From contig NZ_JASZ02000002.1 in the NCBI RefSeq assembly GCF_000735695.2, forward strand, positions 124,001 to 188,000: a DNA stretch of 64,000 nucleotides, in the 5' to 3' direction. How positions within the stretch are numbered: position 1 is the stretch's first letter; each line of letters begins with the position of its first letter. The notes beneath the pieces were generated by a model, which worked only from the letters and a program-made list of their open reading frames with translations, was not told the DNA's origin and made no database searches. The position numbers were made by a program, and so were the translations under genes. This document shows, piece after piece, positions 7,935-16,322 of this stretch. This stretch comes from Kaistella haifensis DSM 19056. GTDB lineage: Bacteria; Bacteroidota; Bacteroidia; Flavobacteriales; Weeksellaceae.

Positions 7935-9462
7935 TCGCAAAAAAACCGATAAAGAGTGGTTACAGGAGTGGAAAGAATTTGGAGACAATATCGACAACGC
8001 CACACCCATTGACCTCGCAGAGTTATCTACCGAAAAACTAAAACGCATTAAGCGACTGGAAGAGAATGATGAGGAATGGTTTAAGTATTATTTCCCAAAT
8101 TTCTATACCTCAGAACCTGCACCGTTTCACTTAGCATCTACCAAAAAAGTAATGCGGAATTCTGAGTATTACTTGGTGAGAAGTTGGGCGCGTGAACTTT
8201 CAAAGTCCGGGCGTACAATGATGGAGGTTTTGAAATTAATCCTTACCGGCAAGAAAAAAAATACGCTTCTGGTTTCAAACTCCTGGGATAATGCCAATAG
8301 GCTTTTAATGCCTTACAAAACAATCCTTGAGAGAAACAATAGAATCATTAATGACTACGGCCAACAGAAAAGAATTGGAAGTTGGGAAGAGGGAGAATTC
8401 ACCACCCGAAAAGGTTGTGCTTTTCGCGCCGTTGGGGCTGGGCAATCGCCGAGGGGTACGCGTAACGATTCCATTCGTCCGGATATTATTTTAATTGATG
8501 ATATCGACACTGATGACGATTGCCGAAACTCTGAAATTATTGATAAGCGTGTAAAATGGATCGATGAAGCTTTGATTCCAACGCGGTCTATTTCTAACGG
8601 TTTACTGATTATCGCCTGCGGAAATATCATTGCAGATTATTGTTGTATAACCGAAATGGGTAATAAGGCAGATAGCTGGGAAATTGTAAATATCCGGGAC
8701 GAAAACAATAAATCCACTTGGCCAGAAAAAAACACGGAGGAACTGATTGATATTGCACTCAGAACCACAAGTTACGAGTCTATCCAAAAGGAATATTATA
8801 ATAATCCAATGGACGGCGGAAAAGTCTTTAAAAACTTGACCGACAAAACGCCTTTTATGTTGAAGCACTGCGATTATGTGGTGATTTATGCCGATCCAGC
8901 AACCAGCAATTCTGAAAGTAAAAAATCATCATCCAAAGCGGTCGGAATTGTCGCCAATAAGATGAGGGAATATAATATTCACAAGGCATGGGTAGACCAG
9001 ATGACAAACTCGAAATTCATTGATTATCTCTTCGAAGCTTACATGATTTGTAAGAAAGCAGGTGTTGAAGTTATTTACATCTACATCGAAAATAATACGC
9101 TGCAAAATCCTTTTTATGAGCAGGTTCTATTGCCGCTGATTTATGCAAAATCACAGGAGCTGAACATCATACTCCCAATTCGACCTGACGAGCGCAAAAA
9201 GCCAGATAAATGGTCAAGGATTGAAGGGAAGTTAGAGCCGTTGGTAAGATTGGAGCATCTGACTTTTAACGAGCGTGAAAAAGATAATCCGCACATGATG
9301 AGATTAAAAGCACAATTCAAAAATGCCAATTCCAAAGCAAAGCTTCTGGATGGTCCCGATATGATCGAGGGTGCTGTTTCAATCATCGACGATAAGAGAG
9401 CCAGCGAAGCACTTGGCTCTGTAGAATCAGTGCAACGTCAACCTAGCCGTCATAGACTTTAA
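7927..9462 (+). CDS. Phage terminase large subunit
   Basis: A 511-residue motor-nuclease. The ATPase half has a deviant Walker A (RELSKSGRTMM, about residue 88) and a Walker B with DIILIDDIDTDDD near 185. The nuclease half begins with YVVIYADPATSNSESKKSSS near 318 and contains further acidic positions (YIYIENNT). This is the Mu gp28-like packaging ATPase type. It pumps DNA into the prohead through the portal encoded downstream. Its start overlaps the small subunit gene and is followed by a 10-bp gap to the next gene. Confidence 0.88.
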   Translation: MANRKKTDKEWLQEWKEFGDNIDNATPIDLAELSTEKLKRIKRLEENDEEWFKYYFPNFYTSEPAPFHLASTKKVMRNSEYYLVRSWARELSKSGRTMMEVLKLILTGKKKNTLLVSNSWDNANRLLMPYKTILERNNRIINDYGQQKRIGSWEEGEFTTRKGCAFRAVGAGQSPRGTRNDSIRPDIILIDDIDTDDDCRNSEIIDKRVKWIDEALIPTRSISNGLLIIACGNIIADYCCITEMGNKADSWEIVNIRDENNKSTWPEKNTEELIDIALRTTSYESIQKEYYNNPMDGGKVFKNLTDKTPFMLKHCDYVVIYADPATSNSESKKSSSKAVGIVANKMREYNIHKAWVDQMTNSKFIDYLFEAYMICKKAGVEVIYIYIENNTLQNPFYEQVLLPLIYAKSQELNIILPIRPDERKKPDKWSRIEGKLEPLVRLEHLTFNEREKDNPHMMRLKAQFKNANSKAKLLDGPDMIEGAVSIIDDKRASEALGSVESVQRQPSRHRL

Positions 9463-9473
9463 ACATATTTAAA

Positions 9474-9977
9474 ATGAGTTTAATAACACCAAAAGACCTC
9501 GACACTGAACTGTACGCAGAGGTCATTAACCAAATCACACGATATCAGGAACCGGTAGAAAATGAAGACCCGGAAACTGTTCCCGTTGCTGAAATCAATC
9601 AGGAAGTACAGGATCATATCGATGATGCTGAAGCATTCATCAAAACTTTCCTTTTTAAATATGATCTGGATAAACTTTTCGGAACTGAAGATTCGGATCC
9701 AGCAGTAAAAGACCATGCTCTGAAAAAATGCGTAAAGGTAACGACGTCTTGGTTCCTGATTCGGAAAGCAAATCCGAACGTTAATCTGTCAAGATTCGAA
9801 GCTGATTTTATGTTTTGGATCGGAACAGAGGAAGAGCCGGGATGGATTTACGGAATCCGGGACGGGAAACTAAATCCGGGTTGGCCTTATCCGGCTGACG
9901 ATCCTGACACCCCGGAAGATGAAAGTGGAAGCGATGTCTATTGGACATCTACAACTAAACGAACAAACAGATTTTAA
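9474..9977 (+). CDS. Phage gp36/DUF1320-like head-tail protein
   Basis: A 167-residue acidic protein with the pattern of Mu gp36/DUF1320 proteins: N-terminal SLITPKDLDTELYAEVIN, a helical core with DAEAFIKTFLFKYDLDKLF and KKCVKVTTSWFLIRKANP, and a Pro/Asp-rich tail. Related proteins sit at the head-tail connection. It is encoded between the terminase and portal genes, with the portal ATG one base after its stop codon. Confidence 0.65.
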   Translation: MSLITPKDLDTELYAEVINQITRYQEPVENEDPETVPVAEINQEVQDHIDDAEAFIKTFLFKYDLDKLFGTEDSDPAVKDHALKKCVKVTTSWFLIRKANPNVNLSRFEADFMFWIGTEEEPGWIYGIRDGKLNPGWPYPADDPDTPEDESGSDVYWTSTTKRTNRF

Positions 9978-9978
9978 A

Positions 9979-11325
9979 ATGACAGAAGATTTAAAACCGC
10001 GCCCGCAAAAGCAAACCGCTCAACCGACATACATAATCCAGGATATTAACCTTGTTTCGCCAGATCGTAGCAGGAAGGATGTTCAGTCGCTTAAAAACTC
10101 CGTTGTCATTGCTGAATCAGTTCATTACCCGAACAGAGTACTGCTGTATGATCTGTATCATGATGTTGTTTCTATGGACGGCTTTCTTGGGGGAATTATT
10201 GATAAAAGAATCAATTCAGTTCTCAATAAAAAATTAATTTTTAAGGACAAAGAAGGCAACGAGAACAAAGTGGTGACCAAACTCATGCGCAGCAAGTCTG
10301 GAAGATCTTTGATAAAGAAAATACTGGAATCCATTTTCTGGGGTATTTCGGGTGTTGAATTTAAGATCGGAGAAAAGTTTTGTTTTGACGAAATCGAACG
10401 AAAGCACATCAAGCCGGAAAAGGGTTTGATTGTTAAAAACCAATACAGCATTTCCAAAGATGAAGGCTTTAAAATTGACGAGCTGCCATTTGTTTGGGTG
10501 ATCGGTGATAAAAAGGATCTCGGCTTATTGTTGGGCTGTTCACTGTACGCAATTTACAAACGAGGAAACTTTGGTGATTGGGCGCAATATGTAGAAATTT
10601 TCGGCCAACCGGTTCGAATTATGGAATATGATGCCTATGACACACAAACCAAAGAGGAGCTTAAAAAGATTCTCAATGAGTCCGGAAACTCATTAGCAAT
10701 GATGATTCCAAAGCAGGCAACTTTCCAGATGTTGGACGGCAAAGCCAGTAATGGTGACGGACAATTACAAGGTGGTTTTAAAGCTGCCTGTAATGAAGAA
10801 ATGGCTATTAAAATCCTTGGAAACACGGAAACCACATCCGCGAGCAAATCTTCCGGATATGCGCAATCTAAAGAGCATGGTGAACAACAAGACGAGATTA
10901 TCGCCTCTGACTTAATCATGGTTGAGAATGAGCTGAATTCTGAATATTTCCTTAATATTCTGAAATCTTACGGTTTTGATGTTGAAGGCGGTGAATTTGA
11001 GTATGAGTTAGAATTAAATCTAGCCAAACTGAAACTCAAAATGGAGATTGATTTTAAAGTTGCAGAAAAGGTACCGGTGGAAGATGATTATTGGTATAGT
11101 ACCTATGGCATCCCAAAACCAAAGAATTACGACGCTTTGAAAAAGAAAATGGAGGAAAGTAAACTGCCGGTTATTGATGACGGTACCAAGACAGAAAAAA
11201 AAGGTACCAAGATCAATGATGCCACTTCGAAAAAGGAAGGAGATCTCGCGGATTTTAGCAACCCTACAATTCTAGACCAGTTTTTCAAAAAGATGGCCGA
11301 TTTTTTCGACCACGCCCGACGGTAA
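9979..11325 (+). CDS. Phage portal protein (DUF935, Mu gp29-like)
   Basis: A 448-residue protein with features of the DUF935 portal family: SMDGFLGGIIDKRINSVL near residue 60, LLGCSLYAIYKRGNFGDWAQ near 180, and the loop segment ILGNTETTSASKSSGYAQS near 280. The ATG at 9979 is preferred because it follows the gp36-like stop codon directly. Portal dodecamers form the DNA entry vertex. The last codons (DFFDHARR-stop) lie in a frameshift signal that could fuse this protein to the Mu-F-like protein encoded next. Confidence 0.85.
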   Translation: MTEDLKPRPQKQTAQPTYIIQDINLVSPDRSRKDVQSLKNSVVIAESVHYPNRVLLYDLYHDVVSMDGFLGGIIDKRINSVLNKKLIFKDKEGNENKVVTKLMRSKSGRSLIKKILESIFWGISGVEFKIGEKFCFDEIERKHIKPEKGLIVKNQYSISKDEGFKIDELPFVWVIGDKKDLGLLLGCSLYAIYKRGNFGDWAQYVEIFGQPVRIMEYDAYDTQTKEELKKILNESGNSLAMMIPKQATFQMLDGKASNGDGQLQGGFKAACNEEMAIKILGNTETTSASKSSGYAQSKEHGEQQDEIIASDLIMVENELNSEYFLNILKSYGFDVEGGEFEYELELNLAKLKLKMEIDFKVAEKVPVEDDYWYSTYGIPKPKNYDALKKKMEESKLPVIDDGTKTEKKGTKINDATSKKEGDLADFSNPTILDQFFKKMADFFDHARR

Positions 11326-11332
11326 TCGGGCG
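11301..11332 (+). promoter_or_regulatory. Probable -1 ribosomal frameshift signal (portal to Mu-F protein)
   Basis: A zero-frame slippery heptamer T-TTT-TTC sits at 11301-11307. Five bases later a perfect 7-bp GC-rich stem starts (CGCCCGA 11313-11319 with TCGGGCG 11326-11332), and its 6-base loop holds the portal stop codon. A -1 shift enters the frame of the Mu-F-like gene, which is open from 11259 but has no ATG, GTG or TTG before 11502. Confidence 0.65.
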
Positions 11333-11501
11333 GTTAAATAATCTGTACGCCACACACTGTGAAGATTGTGGTGGACATTTACCGGATCTTGCAGACCAAG
11401 ACAATAATTGGGATGAAATTTATCAGATTATTGCTGAACAGCTGAACGATCCAAACATTCTAATTAATGCTGATCTGCACCTGAAAACGGCACAAAGTTT
11501 A

Positions 11502-12275
11502 ATGAAAGCGGTAAACTCAGGACTTGAAGGTATTGGAAGTTCTGAAGACGATCAGCGGATTCTAATTGAGAAATTGAAGCAAAACATCTATGCGTTTTCG
11601 GCGGCGAAATCTCTCACTCAAATGCAATATTACCGTGATGCAATGATTGAAGATGGCAAGATAATAAGTGGATCGGCATTCGTTAAAAAGATAGCAGATA
11701 CAGGAGAAATTTTCAATAGGAAATTTTTGGAAACCGAATCCGAAAATGCACATTATAGTGCGATAATGGCGGATAAATGGGATAGGTTTGCGGAAGAGGA
11801 TTGGTTGCAATATTCTACGGTTGGTGATAGTCGTGTAAGACCATCGCACGCGGTTCTTGATAAATACACCGCTCCGAAATCACATTTCTTCTGGAAAACA
11901 AATTATCCGCCAAATGGCTGGAGCTGTAGATGCATGGTGGTTCCGGGAAAATCAAATTATCAAAATAAATTGACGGACCAGGAGGCAGACATACAGTTAA
12001 AAGAAGAAAACAAAGATTCGCCGTTTTACAATAATGTTGGAATATCGAAAGTGATATTTAAAGAAAACCATCCGTATTTTATCAATTCAAAAGGAAAGGA
12101 GCAAAATCTGAGCTGGCAACAGTATGGATTGCCCAATCTTGAAAAAATAAAAACTTTTGAAGGCTACTCCGAAACATGGATGAATGCAAAAGGTGTGATC
12201 ACTGAAGTAGATTTTACCGCGGGCGACCCTAAGAAGATTGACAAACTAAGAAAAGGCATTTTAATAGACCGATGA
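11502..12275 (+). CDS. Phage Mu-F-like minor head protein (may start upstream by frameshift)
   Basis: The C-terminal half carries the Mu-F/SPP1 gp7 signature: STVGDSRVRPSHAVLDKYT followed by FFWKTNYPPNGWSCRCMVV. The family makes a minor head or head-morphogenesis protein that associates with the portal. The first ATG in frame is at 11502, but the frame is open and protein-like for another 60 codons upstream (WDEIYQIIAEQLNDPNILIN and more), reaching into the portal gene at the slippery site near 11301. The full product is therefore probably a portal-MuF fusion made by -1 frameshifting, or begins at a rare start codon. Its stop codon overlaps the next ATG. Confidence 0.82.
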   Translation: MKAVNSGLEGIGSSEDDQRILIEKLKQNIYAFSAAKSLTQMQYYRDAMIEDGKIISGSAFVKKIADTGEIFNRKFLETESENAHYSAIMADKWDRFAEEDWLQYSTVGDSRVRPSHAVLDKYTAPKSHFFWKTNYPPNGWSCRCMVVPGKSNYQNKLTDQEADIQLKEENKDSPFYNNVGISKVIFKENHPYFINSKGKEQNLSWQQYGLPNLEKIKTFEGYSETWMNAKGVITEVDFTAGDPKKIDKLRKGILIDR

Positions 12276-12832
12276 GTCCAGAAGAATTTGACAAAGTTTT
12301 GCAACGTAAATCAGCCGAGCTGAAGACATACACTGAAGTAAAGTTTCCTGCAAAAGCCGGAAAGATTGCTTTGCGTTTTGTGAACGGGAATTTTCGGGCG
12401 CAAGGCTTTCAAGGTGCATCTTTCAAAAAGTGGAAATCTACCAAGCGTGGTGGTACCATTCTCGTGAAAACGGGAAAATTGAGGGCTGCAACCTATTTCA
12501 CAACACAGGTAGGTCAAGCAACAATTCAGAACCACATGCCATACGCAAAAGCGCACAATGAAGGATTCAGTGGTGATGTGACTGTAAAGGCTCACACTAG
12601 AAATAGGTACGGAAAAACAAAGATCGGCACCGGTAAATATACCAAAAGCGGAAATGAAAGGCAGAAAACTGTTACCATGAAAACGGGTCAAAGTTCTGTA
12701 AAATCTCACACCAGAAAGGTGAATATTGCACAACGCCAATTTGCTCCAACCGCTGCCAATCCAAGTCCTGTTTTAAATAATGCCATCTCCAGAGAAGTAT
12801 TACGGGATATCAACGAAATAATCAAAAAATAA
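12272..12832 (+). CDS. Phage virion morphogenesis protein (tail completion, Mu gpG-like)
   Basis: A 186-residue basic protein of the phage virion morphogenesis type. It shows the family's central pattern, with KKWKSTKRGGTILVKTGKLR followed by AATYFTTQ and MPYAKAHNEG, then a Lys/Thr/Gly-rich section and an AQRQFAPTA end. Family members act in tail completion or head-tail joining. It overlaps the preceding gene by ATGA and the next gene by TAATG, so the three are translationally coupled. Confidence 0.75.
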   Translation: MSPEEFDKVLQRKSAELKTYTEVKFPAKAGKIALRFVNGNFRAQGFQGASFKKWKSTKRGGTILVKTGKLRAATYFTTQVGQATIQNHMPYAKAHNEGFSGDVTVKAHTRNRYGKTKIGTGKYTKSGNERQKTVTMKTGQSSVKSHTRKVNIAQRQFAPTAANPSPVLNNAISREVLRDINEIIKK

Positions 12833-13347
12833 TGGATTACTTTTTTTCACAAATATTAATTGATCTTCAGAAAAGGATTTCCAAAGAAGTTCCCGCAATT
12901 CAGTACATTGATCAGGACCTTGGCCAATTAGGGCAAGTTGGTGAAAATGGCCGTCCGGCGTTAGCCTATCCAGCGGTTTTAATTGATTTCCCGAACTCTG
13001 ATTATTCAGAACTTTCCAGTTCTGCACAGTTGGGAATGGTACCAATCACTTTTCAGCTCGTGTTTGACAACTACAGCGCGACTTGGCACAAAGCTCCACT
13101 AAGAGACAGAATGAAAGGTTTAGAATATTTGGAGATTGAACAGAAACTCCACAATGCGCTGAACGGATGGAGTGAGGATTATTTCACCAACCTGACCAGA
13201 ACCAACGTGAAAAGCCAGAATAACAATGATATCGGGTTACGCGTCCGCCAACTGACTTATACGACATCTTACGAGGATTACAGCACAAATCAGGAGGAAA
13301 CCAAAGAAGTGGTTTTTAAATTTAATGGTGGATTAAAACCTAATTAA
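12832..13347 (+). CDS. Phage head-tail joining protein, putative
   Basis: A 171-residue protein that starts inside the TAATG overlap with the preceding gene. Mixed strands and helices are seen, with PALAYPAVLIDFPNSDY near residue 45 and MVPITFQLVFDNYSA near 75, like gp37/tail-terminator proteins of Mu-type phages of Bacteroidota. It is the last gene of the plus-strand head block and converges with a short minus-strand gene, sharing 8 bases. Function is inferred from position. Confidence 0.6.
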   Translation: MDYFFSQILIDLQKRISKEVPAIQYIDQDLGQLGQVGENGRPALAYPAVLIDFPNSDYSELSSSAQLGMVPITFQLVFDNYSATWHKAPLRDRMKGLEYLEIEQKLHNALNGWSEDYFTNLTRTNVKSQNNNDIGLRVRQLTYTTSYEDYSTNQEETKEVVFKFNGGLKPN

Positions 13348-13558
13348 AAAGCGTTAACTGTTCGGTATTTGGTTTAGGAACGGGCGTTCCCTTGATATTC
13401 ATCCATTGTCTGTAGGAAATGAAAATGTGATGCTTTGGGAAATGAATGCGTAAAATATCTGTATCCGGGACATCAGAATGCTTATACTGTTGATAGACAG
13501 AAATAATGTACTGTAAGCGTTTAATGTAATTATTTCTGTTGTAAGCCATTCTGTACAA
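13340..13558 (-). CDS. Small basic phage protein, unknown
   Basis: A 72-residue basic protein rich in Tyr, His and Arg (YNRNNYIKRLQYIISVYQQY, then IHFPKHHIFISYRQWMNIKG). It could also start at Met4 (13549). Small proteins of this look occur near the late genes of flavobacterial Mu-like phages and may be regulatory. It converges with the head operon and is preceded on its own strand by a terminator. Confidence 0.5.
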   Translation of the reverse strand: MYRMAYNRNNYIKRLQYIISVYQQYKHSDVPDTDILRIHFPKHHIFISYRQWMNIKGTPVPKPNTEQLTLFN

Positions 13559-13562
13559 AAAT

Positions 13563-13595
13563 AAATAGCCTTGACATACGAGTCAAGGCTATTTT
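13563..13595. terminator. Bidirectional intrinsic terminator
   Basis: A perfect 13-bp stem (AAATAGCCTTGAC with GTCAAGGCTATTT) and 6-base loop, with A/T flanks on both sides. It isolates the accessory gene run to the right from the small gene at 13340-13558. Confidence 0.8.
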
Positions 13596-13598
13596 ACT

Positions 13599-13817
13599 TT
13601 ACCGAATTTTAGCTTTTATTTCTTCTGGAATGAGATTTAAAAATCTTTCCAGGTTTCTTAATTTATCATCAAAATCATTAATAAATTCCTCCAAATTATC
13701 CCAATTCTGAAAACCAGAGAACTCACAAAATTTACCTGTAACGGTATCAAAAAAAGCAAATGAAATTATCTCTTCGTCTAAATAGATTTGTCCTGTTAAG
13801 TCAATAAATCTAATCAT
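13599..13817 (-). CDS. Hypothetical protein (72 aa)
   Basis: An acidic 72-residue protein (FIDLTGQIYLDEEIISFAFF, then LEEFINDFDDKLRNLERFL). No signal peptide or recognised motif. It is packed 3 bases downstream of a secreted-protein gene and directly before a strong terminator, so it is probably the last gene of that transcript. Function unknown. Confidence 0.5.
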   Translation of the reverse strand: MIRFIDLTGQIYLDEEIISFAFFDTVTGKFCEFSGFQNWDNLEEFINDFDDKLRNLERFLNLIPEEIKAKIR

Positions 13818-13820
13818 AAT

Positions 13821-14297
13821 TTACCATTGAGAATCTGAACGGTCAGACATATTTACTATTCTCCAGCTTTTAGGTGTAGGCTCCAGATTGTACCACACTT
13901 TTGCTTCTTTATTTTTGTAGCTTTTAATGGCGGTGGTTTTTTCCGCTGGTTGCACTTCTTTGGTCCAGAAAGCGAAAAGGCTTTCACTGTCACCTTTAGC
14001 AGATGAGAATACGTAATTTCCATTAATCACCTTGTAAACCACACTAACTCCTATTTTGCAAGGATTACCAAGTTTACAATCTTTCACTTCAGCTTCAGAA
14101 GTTTTTTCCGGTACCAATACGTAAGTGTAGTTTAAACCTTCCTTATAACTGTCAACCAATTTATAATCTGGATAGATGTTTTTGGTGAAGGTTTGCGCAA
14201 ATGTTTCATCACCGCTGTTGGCCTTCTGTAGTAATTCTACATTTTGACCGAATACAAGTCCGGAAATAAAAAGGAAAATAAGAAATAGTTTTTTCAT
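13821..14297 (-). CDS. Secreted hypothetical protein (158 aa)
   Basis: The N-terminus MKKLFLIFLFISGLVFGQNV is a clear signal peptide with the FGQ cleavage context common in flavobacteria. The mature part has two Cys (VKDCKLGNPCKIGVS) that may form a disulfide, and no enzymatic motif. It looks like a host-benefit (moron) gene carried by the prophage rather than a virion gene. It is adjacent to another secreted protein with a similar signal sequence. Confidence 0.6.
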   Translation of the reverse strand: MKKLFLIFLFISGLVFGQNVELLQKANSGDETFAQTFTKNIYPDYKLVDSYKEGLNYTYVLVPEKTSEAEVKDCKLGNPCKIGVSVVYKVINGNYVFSSAKGDSESLFAFWTKEVQPAEKTTAIKSYKNKEAKVWYNLEPTPKSWRIVNMSDRSDSQW

Positions 14298-14325
14298 TTT
14301 TTTAATGATAAGATTAACATATAAA

Positions 14326-14760
14326 TTATTCCTGCAAAATGTAAAAATAATTACTGATGAAAGTTTCTGTTTTATTGCCGTTTATTTCAATTTGCTCATC
14401 AAATTGATGCTTATCAAGGCGGGCAACAAATTTATTCCGTGAATTGTAAAGACTGTATGAATTAGCATCCTGATAAACTGACAGGAATGCAGTGTTTTTG
14501 TCAGCTACTGAACTGGCTTCTAACAGACCAGTTAAAAATAAATTAAAAGCAATTTCTGTTTGGTGGTTTTGCTTGCTTTTAGCATCAGCAACTATATATT
14601 TACACCTCTCAATATTAGCTATTAGGTCTTCATTTTTTAATCCTAACTTCTCGTTATATAGTTCGATTAGGTTATTATATGACACAGCTTTAAAAAGCGT
14701 CTTTTCTTGTCCAAAAAATATCCCGGAAATAAACAGAAAAAAAAGTAATAGTGTTTTCAT
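14326..14760 (-). CDS. Secreted hypothetical protein (144 aa)
   Basis: Begins MKTLLLFFLFISGIFFGQEK, a signal peptide nearly matching that of the next gene (13821-14297), so the two may be distant paralogues. The mature sequence is helical and polar. Its ATG overlaps the stop codon of the upstream gene as TAATG, showing coupled translation. Function unknown; probably a prophage accessory gene. Confidence 0.6.
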   Translation of the reverse strand: MKTLLLFFLFISGIFFGQEKTLFKAVSYNNLIELYNEKLGLKNEDLIANIERCKYIVADAKSKQNHQTEIAFNLFLTGLLEASSVADKNTAFLSVYQDANSYSLYNSRNKFVARLDKHQFDEQIEINGNKTETFISNYFYILQE

Positions 14761-15191
14761 TACATATATATCTGGTGACTTTTTAAAGAAGTGAAAAACA
14801 ACTTCATCCTATCCAAAATGGCTAAATACTTCTCTTGTTCTTCCAACGGAAGCGAAACAAATGTATCATAATCATTGTAGTTTTCAGGATTAGCGATTTC
14901 CATATAGTAAGATATTGTAGAAATTTGATGCTTATCTCTCTTGGTGGTAAGCAATCTCATAATTTCCCTTAGGCTTCCTTTAAATAATCTTTCGTCTTCT
15001 GTGTAAATAACCCAATGTTCTCCGTTATTCACAAATCCTAAGATACTGATGCCTTCAAAATCAAAAGGATATTTTATTCTTCTGCCAATAGGAATTTGAT
15101 TGAAGATTGATTTAGTAATCTTCTGATTTCCAAGTTTCGCAACTGAAACTGTAACAGTTTGCGCTTCTGAAAAGTATTTTTTGAAATCCAT
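14760..15191 (-). CDS. Hypothetical protein (143 aa)
   Basis: A 143-residue cytoplasmic-looking protein with GISILGFVNNGEHWVIYTED and a Lys/Arg-rich helix (LREIMRLLTTKRDKHQ). No family recognised. It is translationally coupled to the secreted protein gene downstream, so it may belong to the same accessory unit. Confidence 0.55.
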   Translation of the reverse strand: MDFKKYFSEAQTVTVSVAKLGNQKITKSIFNQIPIGRRIKYPFDFEGISILGFVNNGEHWVIYTEDERLFKGSLREIMRLLTTKRDKHQISTISYYMEIANPENYNDYDTFVSLPLEEQEKYLAILDRMKLFFTSLKSHQIYM

Positions 15192-15196
15192 ATAAT

Positions 15197-15376
15197 TTAC
15201 TGTTTTTTAAGTGCCGCGACAGGAACATTTACTTTTTTTAGTTCACCAGCTGCACTGTCAAAGTAAAATAAGACTGCAATTTTTTTATCACTTTGAGTCT
15301 CAATTCTGCCAACGGTAAATGTATAACTCTCTGAACTTTTAAGTGACACAACATCACCTTCTTTAATTTCTTCCAT
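15197..15376 (-). CDS. Small YodC/DUF2158-like protein
   Basis: Started at the ATG at 15376 the product is 59 residues, MEEIKEGDVVSLKSSESYTF and a short beta-rich remainder ending VPVAALKKQ. The opening EGDVVSLKSG-like pattern is that of small DUF2158/YodC proteins, which form a tiny beta barrel. A longer frame to 15424 exists but its N-terminus is AT-rich filler. Function unknown; phages of Bacteroidota often carry one. Confidence 0.5.
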   Translation of the reverse strand: MEEIKEGDVVSLKSSESYTFTVGRIETQSDKKIAVLFYFDSAAGELKKVNVPVAALKKQ

Positions 15377-15417
15377 ATTTCTGATTTTATTAATTTTTTC
15401 AAATTTAACAATTTTAA

Positions 15418-15693
15418 TTAACAAATTTTTAAAAGATTTTTAACCTCTTTTTTAAACACCTTTAAAAACTGATTATCGCCAGACTGTTCCTCGTCTTTTT
15501 TTGTGGCGGTGAAGGTATGCCAGATGTGAACCGGTTCAGTAATTAGAAATTCTTCTACAGCTTCGTGATGAATCGGATAGGCTTTAATTTCATAGCCTTT
15601 GCTTTGCAGGAACTGAAAAATTTCAGTTTGTGGTATTGTGAGTTGTACTTCCATTTTAATAAAATCGGGTGGTTTTTCGGTCAGTTTAATCAT
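15418..15693 (-). CDS. Hypothetical phage protein (91 aa)
   Basis: A 91-residue protein, possibly starting at the internal MEVQLTIPQTEIFQFLQSKG. It contains EFLITEPVHIWHTFTATKKD and a basic helical end. Its start overlaps the stop of the upstream 210-residue gene by four bases, so they are cotranslated. No family recognised. Confidence 0.5.
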   Translation of the reverse strand: MIKLTEKPPDFIKMEVQLTIPQTEIFQFLQSKGYEIKAYPIHHEAVEEFLITEPVHIWHTFTATKKDEEQSGDNQFLKVFKKEVKNLLKIC

Positions 15694-16322
15694 TTTTCTT
15701 TTTTAATTTTTTCAGCAAGTTCCCGGTGCATCTTTTCCCTGGTTAATGCATCGACCGCTTTTTGTGGGAGAAAGTCTTTTTTAGGCTGCACCAGTGTTTC
15801 AAATTTTTCCTGAAGCTCTTTGGGTAATTCATTGAAGTACTTGCCGACTTTCGCCTCCGTTCGCGGTTCCTGTTTCTTTTTCAACAGTTTTTCCCGGGTT
15901 GCAGCTTTCACATCTAAATATTTGTTGCTCCAGTCCATAATCTCGAAAGTATCGCATTTGTACACTTTCCCAAATTCGCCCTGCCTTGCCATTTTGAACA
16001 TGAGAATAATATCTTCCAGTGCATCAGTTTTAAATTTTTCGTACAGGTCGCCAGCAAGGATGTCAATTTGATAGTCATAAAGCTCTTTGCCGGTTACTTC
16101 CAGAAAGAATTCTATAATCCGAGATATTTGATCTACAACCGGTCGTTTCCTGCCAAGTGTCATAACCAGCGGACTTTCTTCGATTACTTTTGCAACGCTT
16201 ATTTTCTGCTCTATTTTAGCGAGCATATTAAAAGCCTGTTTAGTCTCCGTAAATGTCTGTAAGGTCATCAGTACGGTTTGCGCTGGATCTTGTTTTATTA
16301 AGTTTTGCGAAGTATTTTGCAT
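15690..16322 (-). CDS. Hypothetical phage protein (210 aa, DUF6633-like)
   Basis: A 210-residue helical protein with KRPVVDQISRIIEFFLEVTG near residue 60 and ILMFKMARQGEFGKVYKCDT near 120, then a Lys/Glu-rich C-terminus. The middle resembles proteins of the DUF6633 sort that travel with phage or plasmid replication genes in Bacteroidota, but I am not certain of the family. It overlaps the preceding replication-type gene by 83 bases in another frame, so one of the two starts may be wrong; an internal Met is possible. Confidence 0.5.
   Translation of the reverse strand: MQNTSQNLIKQDPAQTVLMTLQTFTETKQAFNMLAKIEQKISVAKVIEESPLVMTLGRKRPVVDQISRIIEFFLEVTGKELYDYQIDILAGDLYEKFKTDALEDIILMFKMARQGEFGKVYKCDTFEIMDWSNKYLDVKAATREKLLKKKQEPRTEAKVGKYFNELPKELQEKFETLVQPKKDFLPQKAVDALTREKMHRELAEKIKKEK

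Noticed and set aside
11313-11332. GC-rich stem-loop as a transcription terminator
   Set aside because: No T tract follows and it interrupts a tightly packed head operon; the frameshift reading fits better.
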